Notes: generated by a model from the sequence alone, not told the origin. DNA of 64,000 nt from G963422275 sp963422275 (GCA_963422275.1 OY729418.1:124001-188000), one strand, 5' to 3'. Counted from the stretch's first letter, positions 29,193 to 44,833 are shown. Numbers and translations: made by a program.

Positions 29193-29981
29193 ATGAAGAC
29201 GGTTCTCGAAGAGGTCACGAGTGACACCGTAGACGCGACGCACGTGCAGCGCCGCGTCGATGATTGGGAACAGCGTTTGAAGGCGCTTTACGCCGCGATC
29301 GCGAAATGGTTGCCGGCCGGTCGGAAGGCCCATTCGGGTGAACCGGTGCTCATGCACGAGAAGATGATGCAGGAGTTCGGTGTACAGGCGAAACCGCTGG
29401 CTTCGCTCGAACTTCGCGGCCCGACCGGTGAGGTCGTCAAGCTCCAGCCACACGCACTGTGGATTATCGGCAACAACGGCAGGGTCGATATGAAGTGCGG
29501 AGGTCAGCGGTACCACGTAATCAATATGGCCGAGAACTTCGAGAAGCCGGACTGGCAGGCGGCTCCTACTGAGAATCGGCGCAACTTGGAGCCCGTCACG
29601 CAGGACTGGCTGAGACGGATCCTTCGGTCAGCGGCCCGGACGATGAACACATCCGAGTACTCCGTCGAACGCAGCAGCGGCAACGTATTCGCCGATCTCG
29701 GCTTTCCCGAAGCCGATACGCACCTTCTGAAGGCCGAGCTCGTGAGCGTCATTGATGCCATCATCCGGCAGCGAAGGACTACCTAGGCCGAGGCTGCACG
29801 CGCGCTCGGTTTGTCACGGTCCGATCTGTCCGGTCTGCTTCGAGGCGACTTTCGAGAGTATTCGCTGGAGCATTTTTTCCGCTTCTTGATGACGCTCGGC
29901 AGCGATATCGATGTCGTGATCCGACAGCCAAAATCGGACACCCAAGGAAAGCTACGCATCGCCGCGCCCGAACTCGGCTGA
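29193..29981 (+). pseudogene. Unknown N-terminal protein fused in frame to an XRE/HigA2-type antitoxin, with internal TAG
   Basis: Residues 1-145 (THVQRRVDDWEQRLKALYAAI, KWLPAGRKAH, LWIIGNNGRVDMKCG, then INMAENFEKPDWQAAP) form a family I know only as hypothetical. At about 29643 an ATG opens MNTSEYSVERSSGNVFADLG, the normal start of COG5606/HigA2-type XRE antitoxins, in the same frame and with no stop between. TAG at 29784-29786 sits where relatives have Gln (TTQAEAARALG). Beyond it the frame continues RALGLSRSDLSGLLRGDF to a proper stop at 29981. Either a deletion fused two genes or they overlap naturally. The stop leaves the helix-turn-helix untranslated. Confidence 0.6.
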
Positions 29982-30082
29982 GAACACCGCTGCATCGCGG
30001 ATAGGAAATTGGACCTTGCTGGACCTGCGGAGGCAGTGTCGGCAACGTTCCGTCAATCTGGCTGTCTCGCTTCCAAGCTGGA

Positions 30083-30120
30083 TTGACCCGGTAATTGGAG
30101 TGATGTAAATTAATGTCACT
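30083..30120 (+). promoter_or_regulatory. Promoter with operator-like palindrome for relBE-type pair
   Basis: TTGACC at 30083-30088 and TAAATT at 30106-30111 are 17 bases apart, 34 bases before the ATG at 30145. AGTGA at 30099-30103 and TCACT at 30116-30120 form an inverted repeat over the -10 element, which suits autorepression by the ribbon-helix-helix antitoxin. Confidence 0.5.
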
Positions 30121-30144
30121 TACTCTTATGACCATGGAACCGCC

Positions 30145-30369
30145 ATGCCCCTGCAGGTCACCGCGCGATTGCCGGACCCGGTAGTAGAGGCCCTGGACAG
30201 GGCCGCAACGCAGCTCAGGCGCAGCCGGGCGGACGTCATCCGCCTCGCCGTCGAGCACTACCTCGAAGACTTCGACGATCTTTCCGCCGCCATCGACCGG
30301 CTCCGCGATCCCACGGATCCGGTGCTGGACTGGGACCAAGTCCGGCGTGAACTACTCGATACGGATTAA
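30145..30369 (+). CDS. RelB/CopG-type ribbon-helix-helix antitoxin
   Basis: 74 residues: MPLQVTARLPDPVVEALDRA is the beta strand and first helix, RRSRADVIRLAVEHYLE the second helix, and the acidic tail PTDPVLDWDQVRRELLDTD would wrap the toxin. It overlaps the toxin gene by 23 bases. Likely autorepressor at the palindrome at 30099-30120. Intact. Confidence 0.8.
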   Translation: MPLQVTARLPDPVVEALDRAATQLRRSRADVIRLAVEHYLEDFDDLSAAIDRLRDPTDPVLDWDQVRRELLDTD

Positions 30370-30613
30370 GGAGAGCTCAGCCAAGGAGCTGAGGCGGGTG
30401 GCCAAGGCGGACCGGACGCGCATCGTCGCCGCGATCGACCGGTTGGCCGAGACCCCTCATCTCGGTGCCGCGCTGAAGGGCGACCTGCGGGGTCTGCGGC
30501 GGCTCAGGGTGGGGGACTACCGCGTCGTGTACGAAGTCCGGGACGAGGAGCTTGTCGTGCTGGTGGTTCGTGTCGCGCACCGGCGAGACGCCTATCGGCG
30601 GACACCACGATGA
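30347..30613 (+). CDS. RelE/ParE-superfamily toxin
   Basis: 88 residues from GTG 30347. KELRRVAKADRTRIVAAIDRL is the helical hairpin, and LKGDLRGLRRLRVGDYRVVYEV and VVRVAHRRDAYR are the beta-sheet core of RelE-type folds. The C-terminal His-Arg-Arg-Asp-Ala-Tyr pattern is common in mRNA-cutting RelE members. It pairs with the overlapping upstream antitoxin and lies close to the recombinase at the island edge, a usual place for an addiction module. Confidence 0.85.
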   Translation: MNYSIRIKESSAKELRRVAKADRTRIVAAIDRLAETPHLGAALKGDLRGLRRLRVGDYRVVYEVRDEELVVLVVRVAHRRDAYRRTPR

Positions 30614-30938
30614 TTGTCCCCGGAGAAGCGCCCCTCGGCATGGTTTGCGGCAATCCGGCACCAACATTTTTGATCGGCGGCACCCGCAGCAATGCGCTGC
30701 ACTGCGATGCAGAGATGTCCATGTGTCCCTCTAACTCGTTGATACTAAAGATTAAAACCCTTGACATTGCCCTATTCGTCCCGCCGCCAACGACAACGGC
30801 GCGGCGGAGGACCGGGTCCGGTCCGCCGTGCTGACCATCGCGCACCTGCTCGGGCGCCAGATCGCCCGCGAGCAGTTCGAGCGACAGGCTTCGGCCAACG
30901 ACAATACTCCGGTCAAGGAGACCGACAGGAGCGATGAC
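30614..30938. other. Intergenic region before the recombinase
   Basis: No gene is seen. The stretch contains several AT-rich hexamers (TTGATACTAAAGATTAAAA around 30738) and CTTGACATT near 30768 that could serve as a recombinase promoter. The frame of the recombinase is open from 30828, but the ATG at 30939, with AGGAG seven bases upstream, is the better start. Confidence 0.35.
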
Positions 30939-32655
<1,717 letters not shown>

Positions 32656-32732
32656 CCAAATCTCCGAGCGACACGAATCCGCGCGTTCGGTTCAATGCTG
32701 GAATCATGAAGACAGCGGCGTGCTCTTTTCAA

Positions 32733-32848
32733 GTCTGGCGGCGACCTACTCTCCCACGCCTTTAGACGCAGTACCATCGGCGCTACGGTGCTTAACCATC
32801 GAGTTCGGGATGGGATCGGGTGTTTCACTCGTGCCATGACCGCCAAAC
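32733..32848 (-). rRNA. rrf: 5S ribosomal RNA
   Basis: On the minus strand the sequence runs from TTTGGCGGTCATGGC through CCCGATCCCATCCCGAACTC and ends CGCCGCCAGA, with terminal pairing of the two ends. The ends are estimated to within a few bases. Confidence 0.9.
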
Positions 32849-32902
32849 CTGAAAAGAGCACGCGCGGATTTATCCGCAGTTCCAAGCCCAGCTTTTTCCG
32901 GA

Positions 32903-35722
<2,820 letters not shown>

Positions 35723-35946
35723 ATTCGATCCAGAAAAAGCAAGGCTTTTCCTGGCGTCAAAAGCTGTTGCTTCCCTTGTCCGGGAAACGCTCCCGGACAG
35801 GTCAGTGTCTTTGACTTGGAAAGACAGTTGCCTTCGCCGGACTCGCGTCCGTCACGGCACCGCTCGCACTGAGCGACGCCTTGGCAACGTCTCGTGTTTC
35901 GCTGTCTTCACGATGTCAAATGGCCAGCGGCCGGCAAGCCAGCCCC

Positions 35947-36022
35947 TGGTGGAGCGTACCGGGATCGAACCGGTGACCTCCTGATTGCAAATCAGACGCT
36001 CTCCCAGCTGAGCTAACGCCCC
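35947..36022 (-). tRNA. tRNA-Ala (TGC)
   Basis: 76 nucleotides beginning GGGGCGTTAGCTCAGCTGG, with anticodon loop TTTGCAA and an encoded CCA. It lies in the 16S-23S spacer after tRNA-Ile, the usual alphaproteobacterial order. Confidence 0.95.
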
Positions 36023-36026
36023 GTGT

Positions 36027-36103
36027 TGGTGGGTCGGGGAGGACTTGAACCTCCGACCTCACGCTTATCAGGCGTGCGCTCTCTCCGCCTGAGCTACCGA
36101 CCC
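36027..36103 (-). tRNA. tRNA-Ile (GAT)
   Basis: 77 nucleotides beginning GGGTCGGTAGCTCAGG, with anticodon loop CTGATAA and an encoded CCA. It lies four bases before tRNA-Ala in the rRNA spacer. Confidence 0.95.
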
Positions 36104-36232
36104 GCCTTGTTCGGACGTTCAGCAGCAGCCTGATTTCGGTCTTGAAGAGATATGAGGGCAGTCTGGCCCGGTTGCCCTTGAAGGGCTGCCAAGTCGCGCC
36201 GCGAATCCGGACGAATCCGGAAATCGGAGCGC

Positions 36233-37704
<1,472 letters not shown>

Positions 37705-38355
37705 AAAATGCCTTTGCGGCATCTTGACGTTTGAGCCAATGCACATCGTCGCCGACCTCGCGGCCGGCTTGAAGCTGACACTCAAATCATCGGCCGAAGC
37801 CTATTGAGCCGACATGCATCCAGCTCATCCATCGAAAATGGACCAAGCTGCCCGCATATCTCTTCAATTCCGTCAATTTCAAAGAACCGGCTGCAAAACA
37901 ACGGCGCACCAAACCAAATTGGCGCAATACCCTGTCCTGCCCGCCTGATTTGCCCGCCAGAGCTGTTCCTCCAGCGGCGTCGACCAAGATATCAACCCGA
38001 ATCACCTCATTCAAGGTTTTTTCTGGAAATTCGAGCATTTTTCGAAATTTCTCGATTTTTGTCCCAGTTGGCGAAAAGACGGACCCAGAAACCGGGAGGA
38101 TGCCCCGCAGGGCCGGAGCGAGTGCGTCGGAAAAGCCGTTTGCAGAGAAAACGCGAGTTCTGGCGGAGCAAGGAGCAAGGCGGCATTCGCATCATGATTC
38201 GTGGCGATGCTCGATGCATCTCAACTCTCTGTCCTAATCCAGAGAGCTGGCGCGAGAATCCAAACCTGCTCTACAAGTTGGCGGAATGCCTGCGCGCAAG
38301 TTGCCACCAAGCCGTCAATCCAAGATGATGGACAGTTGGCGCTCAACTCCCGAAT
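37705..38355 (-). promoter_or_regulatory. rRNA operon leader and promoter region
   Basis: This 650-base gap between 16S and msrQ holds no gene. On the minus strand TTGAAT (38009-38014) and TATCTT (37986-37991) are 17 bases apart. AT-rich sequence upstream (TTTCCAGAAAAAACC and GAAAAATGCTCGAATTT) could act as an UP element. Transcription from it would give a leader of about 280 bases before 16S. The rest of the stretch, toward 38355, shows nothing I can identify. Confidence 0.5.
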
Positions 38356-38994
38356 TTATCCGTCACAAGATCTCCGAGCCAGTCTTGCCGCGCGCCTCTT
38401 TACCGACCACCAAGCTCGAACCGCAAGAAGAGAAGCGACGACCAGAGCATACACAATCGGTTCAGGCGGCCAGGCTTTCACGAGCAGCAAATAGTGTGCG
38501 GCACCCGCCGCCGCCGCAAGGTACGCGAGCCTGTGGATCTTGGTCCAGAGTTCAGCTCCCAGCCTGCGAATGGATAGATCGTTCGAGGTGATGGCTAGTG
38601 GCACCATAGAGGCGAAGCCCAGCATCCCGAGCGTAATGTAGGGCCGCTTCACTATCTCCTTCCAGATGTCCAGCAACACCAGTTGCCGATCCAGTATGAG
38701 CCAGACCGAAAGATGTGCGACGACGTAGAAAAACGCCATCAGGCCAAGTGCCCGCCTGAACTTGAGCAAGCTAACGCCTGTCCACTGCCGCAACGGGGTG
38801 ACGAGCAAGGTCAAGATGATCAGCCGGAGCGCCAGCTCTCCATATTCGTGTTCAAGAGCCTGTACCGGGTTTGGCCCAGCCTGCCCGGATATCGCGAGCC
38901 AGAAAGCGATAGCACCCGGGATTGGCAATATCACGTATAACGACCACACTGGAATGTGACGCAGCCACCCATTAATGCGCTTTGCAGGTTTCAT
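38356..38994 (-). CDS. msrQ: MsrQ, membrane heme subunit of methionine sulfoxide reductase
   Basis: 212 residues with five to six hydrophobic helices (HIPVWSLYVILPIPGAIAFWLAI, then LIILTLLVTPL, ALGLMAFFYVVAHLSVWLIL, LGMLGFASMVPLAITS and YLAAAAGAAHYLLLV). His residues in the helices (AHLSVW and AHYLL) are the probable heme ligands. MsrQ sits in the inner membrane and passes electrons from the quinone or flavin pool to periplasmic MsrP. Its ATG is two bases after the msrP stop, so they form an operon. Confidence 0.9.
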   Translation of the reverse strand: MKPAKRINGWLRHIPVWSLYVILPIPGAIAFWLAISGQAGPNPVQALEHEYGELALRLIILTLLVTPLRQWTGVSLLKFRRALGLMAFFYVVAHLSVWLILDRQLVLLDIWKEIVKRPYITLGMLGFASMVPLAITSNDLSIRRLGAELWTKIHRLAYLAAAAGAAHYLLLVKAWPPEPIVYALVVASLLAVRAWWSVKRRAARLARRSCDG

Positions 38995-38996
38995 GG

Positions 38997-39935
38997 TCAG
39001 TAATTCTGGACGAGATTCATTCCGGAATACAGGCTTGCCACTTCGTCCGCGTAGCCATTAAACATTTGAGTCGGCTGCCTTGGAGAAAACAGTCCGTCGC
39101 CAACGCGTCGCTCGCTTGCCTGCGACCAGCGCGGATGGTCCACTTCTGGATTCACGTTCGAATAGAAACCGTATTCCCTTGAATTCTGCATGTTCCATGT
39201 CGTCGGCGGCTGCTCGGAAGTGAGCGAGATACGCACGATGGACTTGATCGACTTGAAGCCATATTTCCACGGAACAACCAACCTAATCGGTGCACCATTC
39301 TGGTTGGGCATATCCTCGCCATAAAGCCCCGTGGCGAGAATCGTTAACGGATTCATCGCCTCGTCAAGACGCAACCCTTCTCGGTAAGGCCATTCCAGCA
39401 AACCCCGTCTCTGGCCGGGCATCTCCGACGGTCGCACAAGCGTCTCGAAGGCCACGTACTTTGCCTCGGATTGCGGTTCAATCCTCTCAAGCAGCACAGC
39501 AAGCGGAAACCCGACCCAAGGAATGACCATCGACCAAGCCTCAACGCAACGCAACCTATAGATTCGCTCCTCCATGGTTACGCCCTTGACAATGTCGTCG
39601 AACGAGTAAGATCCAGGCTTTCCGACCATTCCGTCAATCTTCACTTCCCAAGGGGAGGTTGTCAGCTTGTGCGCGTGCTTGGCCGGGTCCGATTTGCGCG
39701 TGCCAAACTCGTAGAAATTATTGTAGGTTGTTATGTCCTCTAGCGAATTCAGATCTTCGTCGGTTGAATACTGGCTCTTGACAGTTCCACTGATCTTTGC
39801 TGCAGTTGCAGGGCCCGCTATAGATCCCGCGACAGCCGCGCCTGCGGCTCTCGTCATGAAGCTCCTGCGGTTGATCCACACTGACTTGGGAGTTACGTCA
39901 GAATATTTGAGGTCTGACTTGAATTTATACGCCAT
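38997..39935 (-). CDS. msrP: MsrP, periplasmic molybdenum methionine sulfoxide reductase subunit
   Basis: 312 residues with a Tat signal: INRRSFM at 21-27 with the twin Arg at 23-24, then the hydrophobic AAGAAVAGSIAGPATA. Cys130 in RLRCVEAWS ligates the molybdenum cofactor. The MsrP (YedY) fold continues with VPWVGFPL-like and GLYGEDMPNQNGAPIRLVVPWKYGFK segments to the end. The enzyme repairs oxidised methionine in periplasmic proteins. First gene of the msrPQ operon; an AT-rich region with TAGAAT lies just upstream. Confidence 0.92.
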   Translation of the reverse strand: MAYKFKSDLKYSDVTPKSVWINRRSFMTRAAGAAVAGSIAGPATAAKISGTVKSQYSTDEDLNSLEDITTYNNFYEFGTRKSDPAKHAHKLTTSPWEVKIDGMVGKPGSYSFDDIVKGVTMEERIYRLRCVEAWSMVIPWVGFPLAVLLERIEPQSEAKYVAFETLVRPSEMPGQRRGLLEWPYREGLRLDEAMNPLTILATGLYGEDMPNQNGAPIRLVVPWKYGFKSIKSIVRISLTSEQPPTTWNMQNSREYGFYSNVNPEVDHPRWSQASERRVGDGLFSPRQPTQMFNGYADEVASLYSGMNLVQNY

Positions 39936-40630
39936 TGGGGTACTCCCCGACTGTTACTGATAATTGCACTATTCTATTCTAAATGCATAGCGGTTCAATT
40001 CGTTAAATGCATGCATGGTTTGGCCAATGCGGGGCAGGTTGAAAGCGATGCACGCTTCCTGCGTGCTGAACTATATACGGATTGCAACTTGGATTCCGTT
40101 GCCTGAACCGGGAAGATTTCAAAAGGAACCCCGCGTTCCCGACACGCGTTTGACGTGATCAGCAAAACACAGATTTCAAATGGAGTGAGGAAATGCGACT
40201 AAAGAAGGACAGATGCGGTCTTTCGCCTGCAAGGAATGCCCGCCATGGTTGAATCGCAGAACACCACTCACTGAAACGGATAGGGCTGAAGCGCTCAGAT
40301 GAGACAACATCTCTCTGCTCAACAAGATCTATGCAGCCCTCTTCAAGCCGCCGCCGAGCGGGAAAATGAATGGAGGTAGCTTTGGTTGGCTTGTGCCCCC
40401 CAAATTACCTAGATCCACCGGATTTTCGTCGTGCGCTGCCGACGTCTGCGAGCGTGGGCAGGCTGCCGTCCAAAACGCCTTGCAAATGGGCGGCCATACC
40501 CAACTCAACAAGGCTGATTGGGTCACTTTTTCTTCGTCATTGCGCCACGAGTGCCGTTTTTTCTGAATCTGCAACACCGCACTAAGGGAATAGCGTTGAT
40601 GTTTCAGCAGCCGATTCGAAAGGGCAATCA
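39936..40630. other. Intergenic region between msrP and osmC-like gene
   Basis: A divergent promoter region near 39960-40010 is AT-rich and contains the overlapping palindrome ATGCATGCAT at 40008-40017. At 40194 an ATG with GGAGTGAGG upstream opens only 19 codons (MRLKKDRCGLSP). Frames at 40366-40566 do not resemble known protein. No gene is called. Confidence 0.35.
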
Positions 40631-41104
40631 ATGGAAAAACACCACACCTATGAGGCCATGATCGTTTGGACGGGGTCCAAGAACGGCCGCACGGTCGATT
40701 ACATGTCCTATTCCCGTACCTACACCGTTGAAATCAGAGGCAAGGAGACGATTGAAATGTCCGCGGACCCAGCGTTCCTGGGCAATCCTAAAAAACTCAA
40801 TCCCGAGGATTTAATGCTCGCTGCCCTGTCAGGTTGCCACATGCTGAGCTACCTGGCGCTAGCGGCGACCAAGAAATTGGAGGTGACCGGATATCAGGAC
40901 CGAGCGACCGGGATCATGATTCAGGAGGGCTTCGGCGGACGATTTTCGGAGGTTGTTCTGAGGCCTGTGGTGACCATCTCTCGAAACGATGACGAAGCCC
41001 TTGCACGAGAACTCCAGGGTGCAGCCGGGAAGACCTGCTTCATTGCGTCTTCGGTCAATTTTCCAGTCAAACATAAACCAGTGATCCAGATACAAAGCTC
41101 TTGA
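40631..41104 (+). CDS. OsmC-family peroxidase-like protein
   Basis: 157 residues of the OsmC/Ohr fold. The two redox Cys are in ALSGCHMLSYL (about residue 75) and GKTCFIASSVNFPV (about residue 137), the spacing expected for thiol peroxidases that reduce organic hydroperoxides. The PEDLMLAALSGC motif is typical of the YhfA/OsmC-like branch rather than Ohr proper. Cytoplasmic and probably part of an oxidative stress response with the nearby msrPQ. A hairpin terminator follows at 41128. Confidence 0.88.
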   Translation: MEKHHTYEAMIVWTGSKNGRTVDYMSYSRTYTVEIRGKETIEMSADPAFLGNPKKLNPEDLMLAALSGCHMLSYLALAATKKLEVTGYQDRATGIMIQEGFGGRFSEVVLRPVVTISRNDDEALARELQGAAGKTCFIASSVNFPVKHKPVIQIQSS

Positions 41105-41127
41105 CTGCGTCATTTGCCGTAGCTTGG

Positions 41128-41163
41128 CCCTCCGACGCCTACAGACTATCGGAGGGATCTTTC
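41128..41163 (+). terminator. Hairpin terminator between osmC-like gene and clpB
   Basis: CCCTCCGA at 41128-41135 pairs with TCGGAGGG at 41149-41156, followed by ATCTTTC. It lies between two convergent genes and may stop transcripts from both sides, with the better T tract on the plus strand. Confidence 0.55.
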
Positions 41164-41206
41164 AAGCAAGTCAATCACAATTCAATGCAGTAGCTCATGA
41201 CGGAAC

Positions 41207-43822
41207 TCAATGAAGCGTGATGTCTTCATCGAAGCTTTCCGCGCGGGCGCTAATGCCATTGATGAAGAGGCCATTGGCGCCATCGCCGGTGACGCTGATC
41301 TTCTCGCCCGCACCTATAGAGCCATCCAGAAGCATTTCCGCCAAGCGGTTCTGAAGGTTGCTCTGCAATACGCGCTTCAGCGGGCGAGCGCCGTAGACAG
41401 GATCGTAACCTTCGTGCGCTAGCCATTTCTTGGCTGACTCGTCAATGGCAGTCGACAAGTTCAAGTCTGCCAAGCGATCCTCGATGTTGGAAAGCTGAAT
41501 CTCGACGATCTTGCACATGTCGTCCTGAGAAAGCCTGTCGAAGATAACAATCTCATCTAACCGATTCAGGAACTCGGGACGGAAATGCGCTCTGACTGCG
41601 GACATGATGCCTTCCCGCTCCTTCGCCGTCGCTCGATTCCCCGAGAGTTGGGTGAACAGTTCGGATCCCAGATTCGAGGTCAGGATAATGAGCGTCTGCT
41701 TGAAGTCCGTCGTCCTGCCGTGCCCATCGGTAAGTATGCCGTCGTCAAGTAACTGAAGCAGAAGGTTGAACACGTCAGAGTGTGCCTTCTCCACTTCGTC
41801 GAACAGAACAACTTGGTACGGGCGGCGACGCACGGCCTCGGTGAGCACGCCCCCGTCATCGTAGCCAACGTATCCGGGAGGCGCCCCAATCAACCGGGCC
41901 ACGGAATGCTTTTCCATAAACTCGGACATGTCGATCCGGACGAGAGCAGTCGCGTCATCAAAAAGGAATTCGGCAAGCGCTTTCGAAAGCTCGGTCTTCC
42001 CGACTCCAGTCGGACCAAGGAAGAGGAACGAGCCAAGCGGCCGGTTCGGGTCGTTGAGTCCGGCGCGTGCGCGCCTGACCGCGTTCGAAACCGCTTTTAA
42101 GGCCTCGCGCTGCGAAATCACGCGCTGGCCGATCTCCTCTTCCATCCGCAGGAGCTTGTCTCTCTCACCCTCGAGCAACTTGGCCGACGGAACCCCCGTC
42201 CATCGCTCCACCACCGATGCAATCTGTTCAGGAGTTACGGTTTCTCCAACCATCAGGTTCTCAGACGCGTTCTCGAGCTCCGCTATCTGCTTGACGAGGG
42301 TCGGGATTATCCCGTAACTTAGCTCCCCGGCACGAGCGAGATTTCCGGTGCGTTCGGCGGTCTCAAGTTCGATGCGCGACTGATCGAGCTGTTCCTTCAG
42401 GTCGCGCAGACCCGCTAGCTTGTCTCGCTCGGTATGCCATTGCGCTGTCTGAACCGCCGATTGCTCTTGGAGTTTCGAAAGCTCCGATTCAAGGGCTTGA
42501 AGCCGGTCCTTGGAGGCCTTGTCTGATTCCTTTTTGAGAGCTTCAGACTCAATCTGCTTCTGCAGTATCTCGCGATCAAGTGCATCGAGCTCCTCTGGCT
42601 TGGAGTCAACCTCCATTTTTAGGCGGCTGGCCGCCTCATCGACCAAGTCAATGGCCTTGTCGGGAAGAAACCGGTCAGTGATGTACCGTTCCGAAAGCGT
42701 CGCTGCGGCCACCAAAGCCGAATCGGAAATCCTGACGCCATGGTGAAGCTCGTATTTTTCCTTGATTCCCCTGAGAATGGAAACCGTGTCGGTAACCGTC
42801 GGCTCCTGAACAAGCAAAGTCTGGAACCGTCGAGCGAGCGCCGCATCCTTTTCGACATGCTTCCTGTATTCGTCTAGGGTCGTGGCTCCGACGCAGTGAA
42901 GGTCGCCGCGCGCGAGCGCCGGTTTCATCAGGTTGGACGCATCCATAGATCCTTCCGAGGCTCCAGCACCAACCAACGTGTGCAACTCGTCAACGAACAG
43001 AATCACCTCCCCGGCAGCATCGGTTATCTCCGACAATACTGCTTTGAGCCGCTCCTCAAACTCGCCACGGTATTTTGCCCCGGCAATCAAAGCCCCCATG
43101 TCCAAGGCCATCAAGCGCTTGTTCTTCAAGCTCTCCGGGACATCTCCCTTCGTTATCCGAAGCGCCAGCCCTTCCGCAATTGCAGTCTTCCCGACTCCTG
43201 GCTCTCCGATGAGTATCGGGTTGTTCTTGGTGCGCCGACTAAGAATCTGCATCGTTCGCCGGATTTCCTCGTCCCGCCCGATGATCGGGTCGATCTTTCC
43301 GTCGCGAGCATTCTGGGTCAGGTCGCGGGCAAACTTCTTGAGTGCGTCGTAGGTTTCCTCCGCAGACGCGCTGTCAGCCGTCTTCCCCTTCCGAAGATCG
43401 TTGATCACTGCATTGAGCGACTGGGCGTTAACACCTGCCAACTCGAGGATCTTCCTTGCGCCGGTCTTTGCCAGCGCTAACGCAGTCAACAGCCTTTCAA
43501 CAGAAATGTAGCTGTCGCCTGCCTTCTCGGCAATTTTCTCCGTTTCCGCGAGCACGCGAGCCGAGTCTTTCGAAAAATAGAGCGTATTGTCATCGCCAGT
43601 CACACGCGGCAGCTTGGATATCGCAATGTCTGTTTCCCGCTGCGCGATGTCGGTGTTGCCTCCTGCCCGGCCGATCAGGTTTTTCGAAAAGCCCTCCGGC
43701 TCGTTCAGCAGCGACTGCAGCAAGTGTTCGGGTGTCACTTGCTGGTGGTTTTCATTCAGTGCCAGCGATTGAGCGGCCTGCAGAATCTTCTGCGTGCGCT
43801 CGGTAAATTTTTCCGTTTTCAT
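41207..43822 (-). CDS. clpB: ClpB protein disaggregase
   Basis: 871 residues, full length. The N-terminal Clp repeat domain covers 1-145. The first AAA+ module has GEPGVGKT and LFVDELHTLVGAG, a coiled-coil middle domain covers about 395-520, and the second AAA+ module has GPTGVGKT, FDEVEKAH and NRLDEIVIF. ClpB works with DnaK to pull proteins from aggregates and is normally heat-shock induced. The very end is short compared with many relatives. It is convergent with the osmC-like gene and divergent from pyrF. Confidence 0.96.
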   Translation of the reverse strand: MKTEKFTERTQKILQAAQSLALNENHQQVTPEHLLQSLLNEPEGFSKNLIGRAGGNTDIAQRETDIAISKLPRVTGDDNTLYFSKDSARVLAETEKIAEKAGDSYISVERLLTALALAKTGARKILELAGVNAQSLNAVINDLRKGKTADSASAEETYDALKKFARDLTQNARDGKIDPIIGRDEEIRRTMQILSRRTKNNPILIGEPGVGKTAIAEGLALRITKGDVPESLKNKRLMALDMGALIAGAKYRGEFEERLKAVLSEITDAAGEVILFVDELHTLVGAGASEGSMDASNLMKPALARGDLHCVGATTLDEYRKHVEKDAALARRFQTLLVQEPTVTDTVSILRGIKEKYELHHGVRISDSALVAAATLSERYITDRFLPDKAIDLVDEAASRLKMEVDSKPEELDALDREILQKQIESEALKKESDKASKDRLQALESELSKLQEQSAVQTAQWHTERDKLAGLRDLKEQLDQSRIELETAERTGNLARAGELSYGIIPTLVKQIAELENASENLMVGETVTPEQIASVVERWTGVPSAKLLEGERDKLLRMEEEIGQRVISQREALKAVSNAVRRARAGLNDPNRPLGSFLFLGPTGVGKTELSKALAEFLFDDATALVRIDMSEFMEKHSVARLIGAPPGYVGYDDGGVLTEAVRRRPYQVVLFDEVEKAHSDVFNLLLQLLDDGILTDGHGRTTDFKQTLIILTSNLGSELFTQLSGNRATAKEREGIMSAVRAHFRPEFLNRLDEIVIFDRLSQDDMCKIVEIQLSNIEDRLADLNLSTAIDESAKKWLAHEGYDPVYGARPLKRVLQSNLQNRLAEMLLDGSIGAGEKISVTGDGANGLFINGISARAESFDEDITLH

Positions 43823-44022
43823 TGGTCCATAATCCTTTCAAAGCACCTGCAAAATCCAGCGCCCGACTTCGGCACACTCTGAGCAGGCCTCGTCGAATAT
43901 GTGGGATCCGGCAGCCGAAAAAGCAAGGTGCAAACGACAAAACTGGCTGTCGGACGGCTCCAAGTTGTTCCGCCTGCGCCTTGCCGATAAGGTGCGGCGA
44001 AGCCGGATCGAAAGGATAATTA

Positions 44023-44772
44023 ATGCCTCTCAAAGACGACCGATTGATCGTCGCGCTCGATGTTCCCGACACCGATTCCGCACTGCAGATTGTGAGGTCT
44101 CTCGGAGAAACCGTGCACTTCTACAAGATTGGTCTAGGTCTCCTTGCTGCGGGAGGCCTAGAGCTTGCCGCCAACCTGAAATGCACGTTCAACAAGCGGG
44201 TGTTCTTGGACATGAAGCTGTTCGATATTGGCGCAACCGTCGCAGCGGCCGTTCACAGTCTCGAGAATCTGGGTGCCGACTTCCTTACTGTGCATGGAGA
44301 CCCACATGTCGTTCGCGCCGCAAGGGACGGCCTTGTCGGTGGAAAGACTGAGATCCTTGCCGTCGCCATACTCACCTCACTCGACCGGACCGACCTCAAT
44401 GAAGCATTGGTCGTTCCCGGAGAAGTTCAGGATTTGGTCGTCGAGCGCGCATTGCGCGCGTTCGCTGCGGGCGCAGACGGCGTGATCTGCTCTCCGCGAG
44501 AAGCTGGGGCTCTACGGCAGCTCCCCGATTCTAAAGGAAAAAAGATTGTGACCCCGGGAATTCGGCCGTCTGGGTCGTTCCTCGGTGACCAGAAGCGAGC
44601 GGACACCCCTAGCCAGGCAATTTTGGCTGGGGCAAACCATATCGTGGTCGGGCGGCCCATATTGCGAGCTACGAATCCAGCCCAAGCGGCACGCGCTGTG
44701 CTCGCGGAGTTGCCCAAGCCGCGCACGGATCCCTGGAATAGTGCCGCGAGCGCGGAATCCACTTGGGATTGA
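44023..44772 (+). CDS. pyrF: Orotidine 5'-phosphate decarboxylase
   Basis: 249 residues. LIVALDVPDTDSA at the start holds the first active-site Asp, and FLDMKLFDIGATV is the D-x-K-x-x-D signature that decarboxylates OMP to UMP, the last step of UMP synthesis. TPGIRP and HIVVGRPI form the phosphate-binding end. It is about 15-20 residues longer at the C-terminus (PKPRTDPWNSAASAE) than most relatives. The start ATG 44023 follows AGGATAAT. Confidence 0.94.
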   Translation: MPLKDDRLIVALDVPDTDSALQIVRSLGETVHFYKIGLGLLAAGGLELAANLKCTFNKRVFLDMKLFDIGATVAAAVHSLENLGADFLTVHGDPHVVRAARDGLVGGKTEILAVAILTSLDRTDLNEALVVPGEVQDLVVERALRAFAAGADGVICSPREAGALRQLPDSKGKKIVTPGIRPSGSFLGDQKRADTPSQAILAGANHIVVGRPILRATNPAQAARAVLAELPKPRTDPWNSAASAESTWD

Positions 44773-44833
44773 CTGATCTGCGGGGATATATTGGAGATGC
44801 CGATTTCGCTCTGCAATCAAGTGTTAAAGCCGA

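Noticed and set aside
1157..29786. Reassignment of TAG to an amino acid in this organism
   Set aside because: Nonsense TAGs occur only in accessory genes that also carry deletions or frameshifts, and several other breaks are TAA. Housekeeping genes show no internal TAG, so point mutation is the simpler reading.
37804..38328. Plus-strand 174-codon frame upstream of the rRNA operon
   Set aside because: Composition and residue order do not look like protein, it overlaps the rRNA promoter region, and it has no ribosome-binding site.
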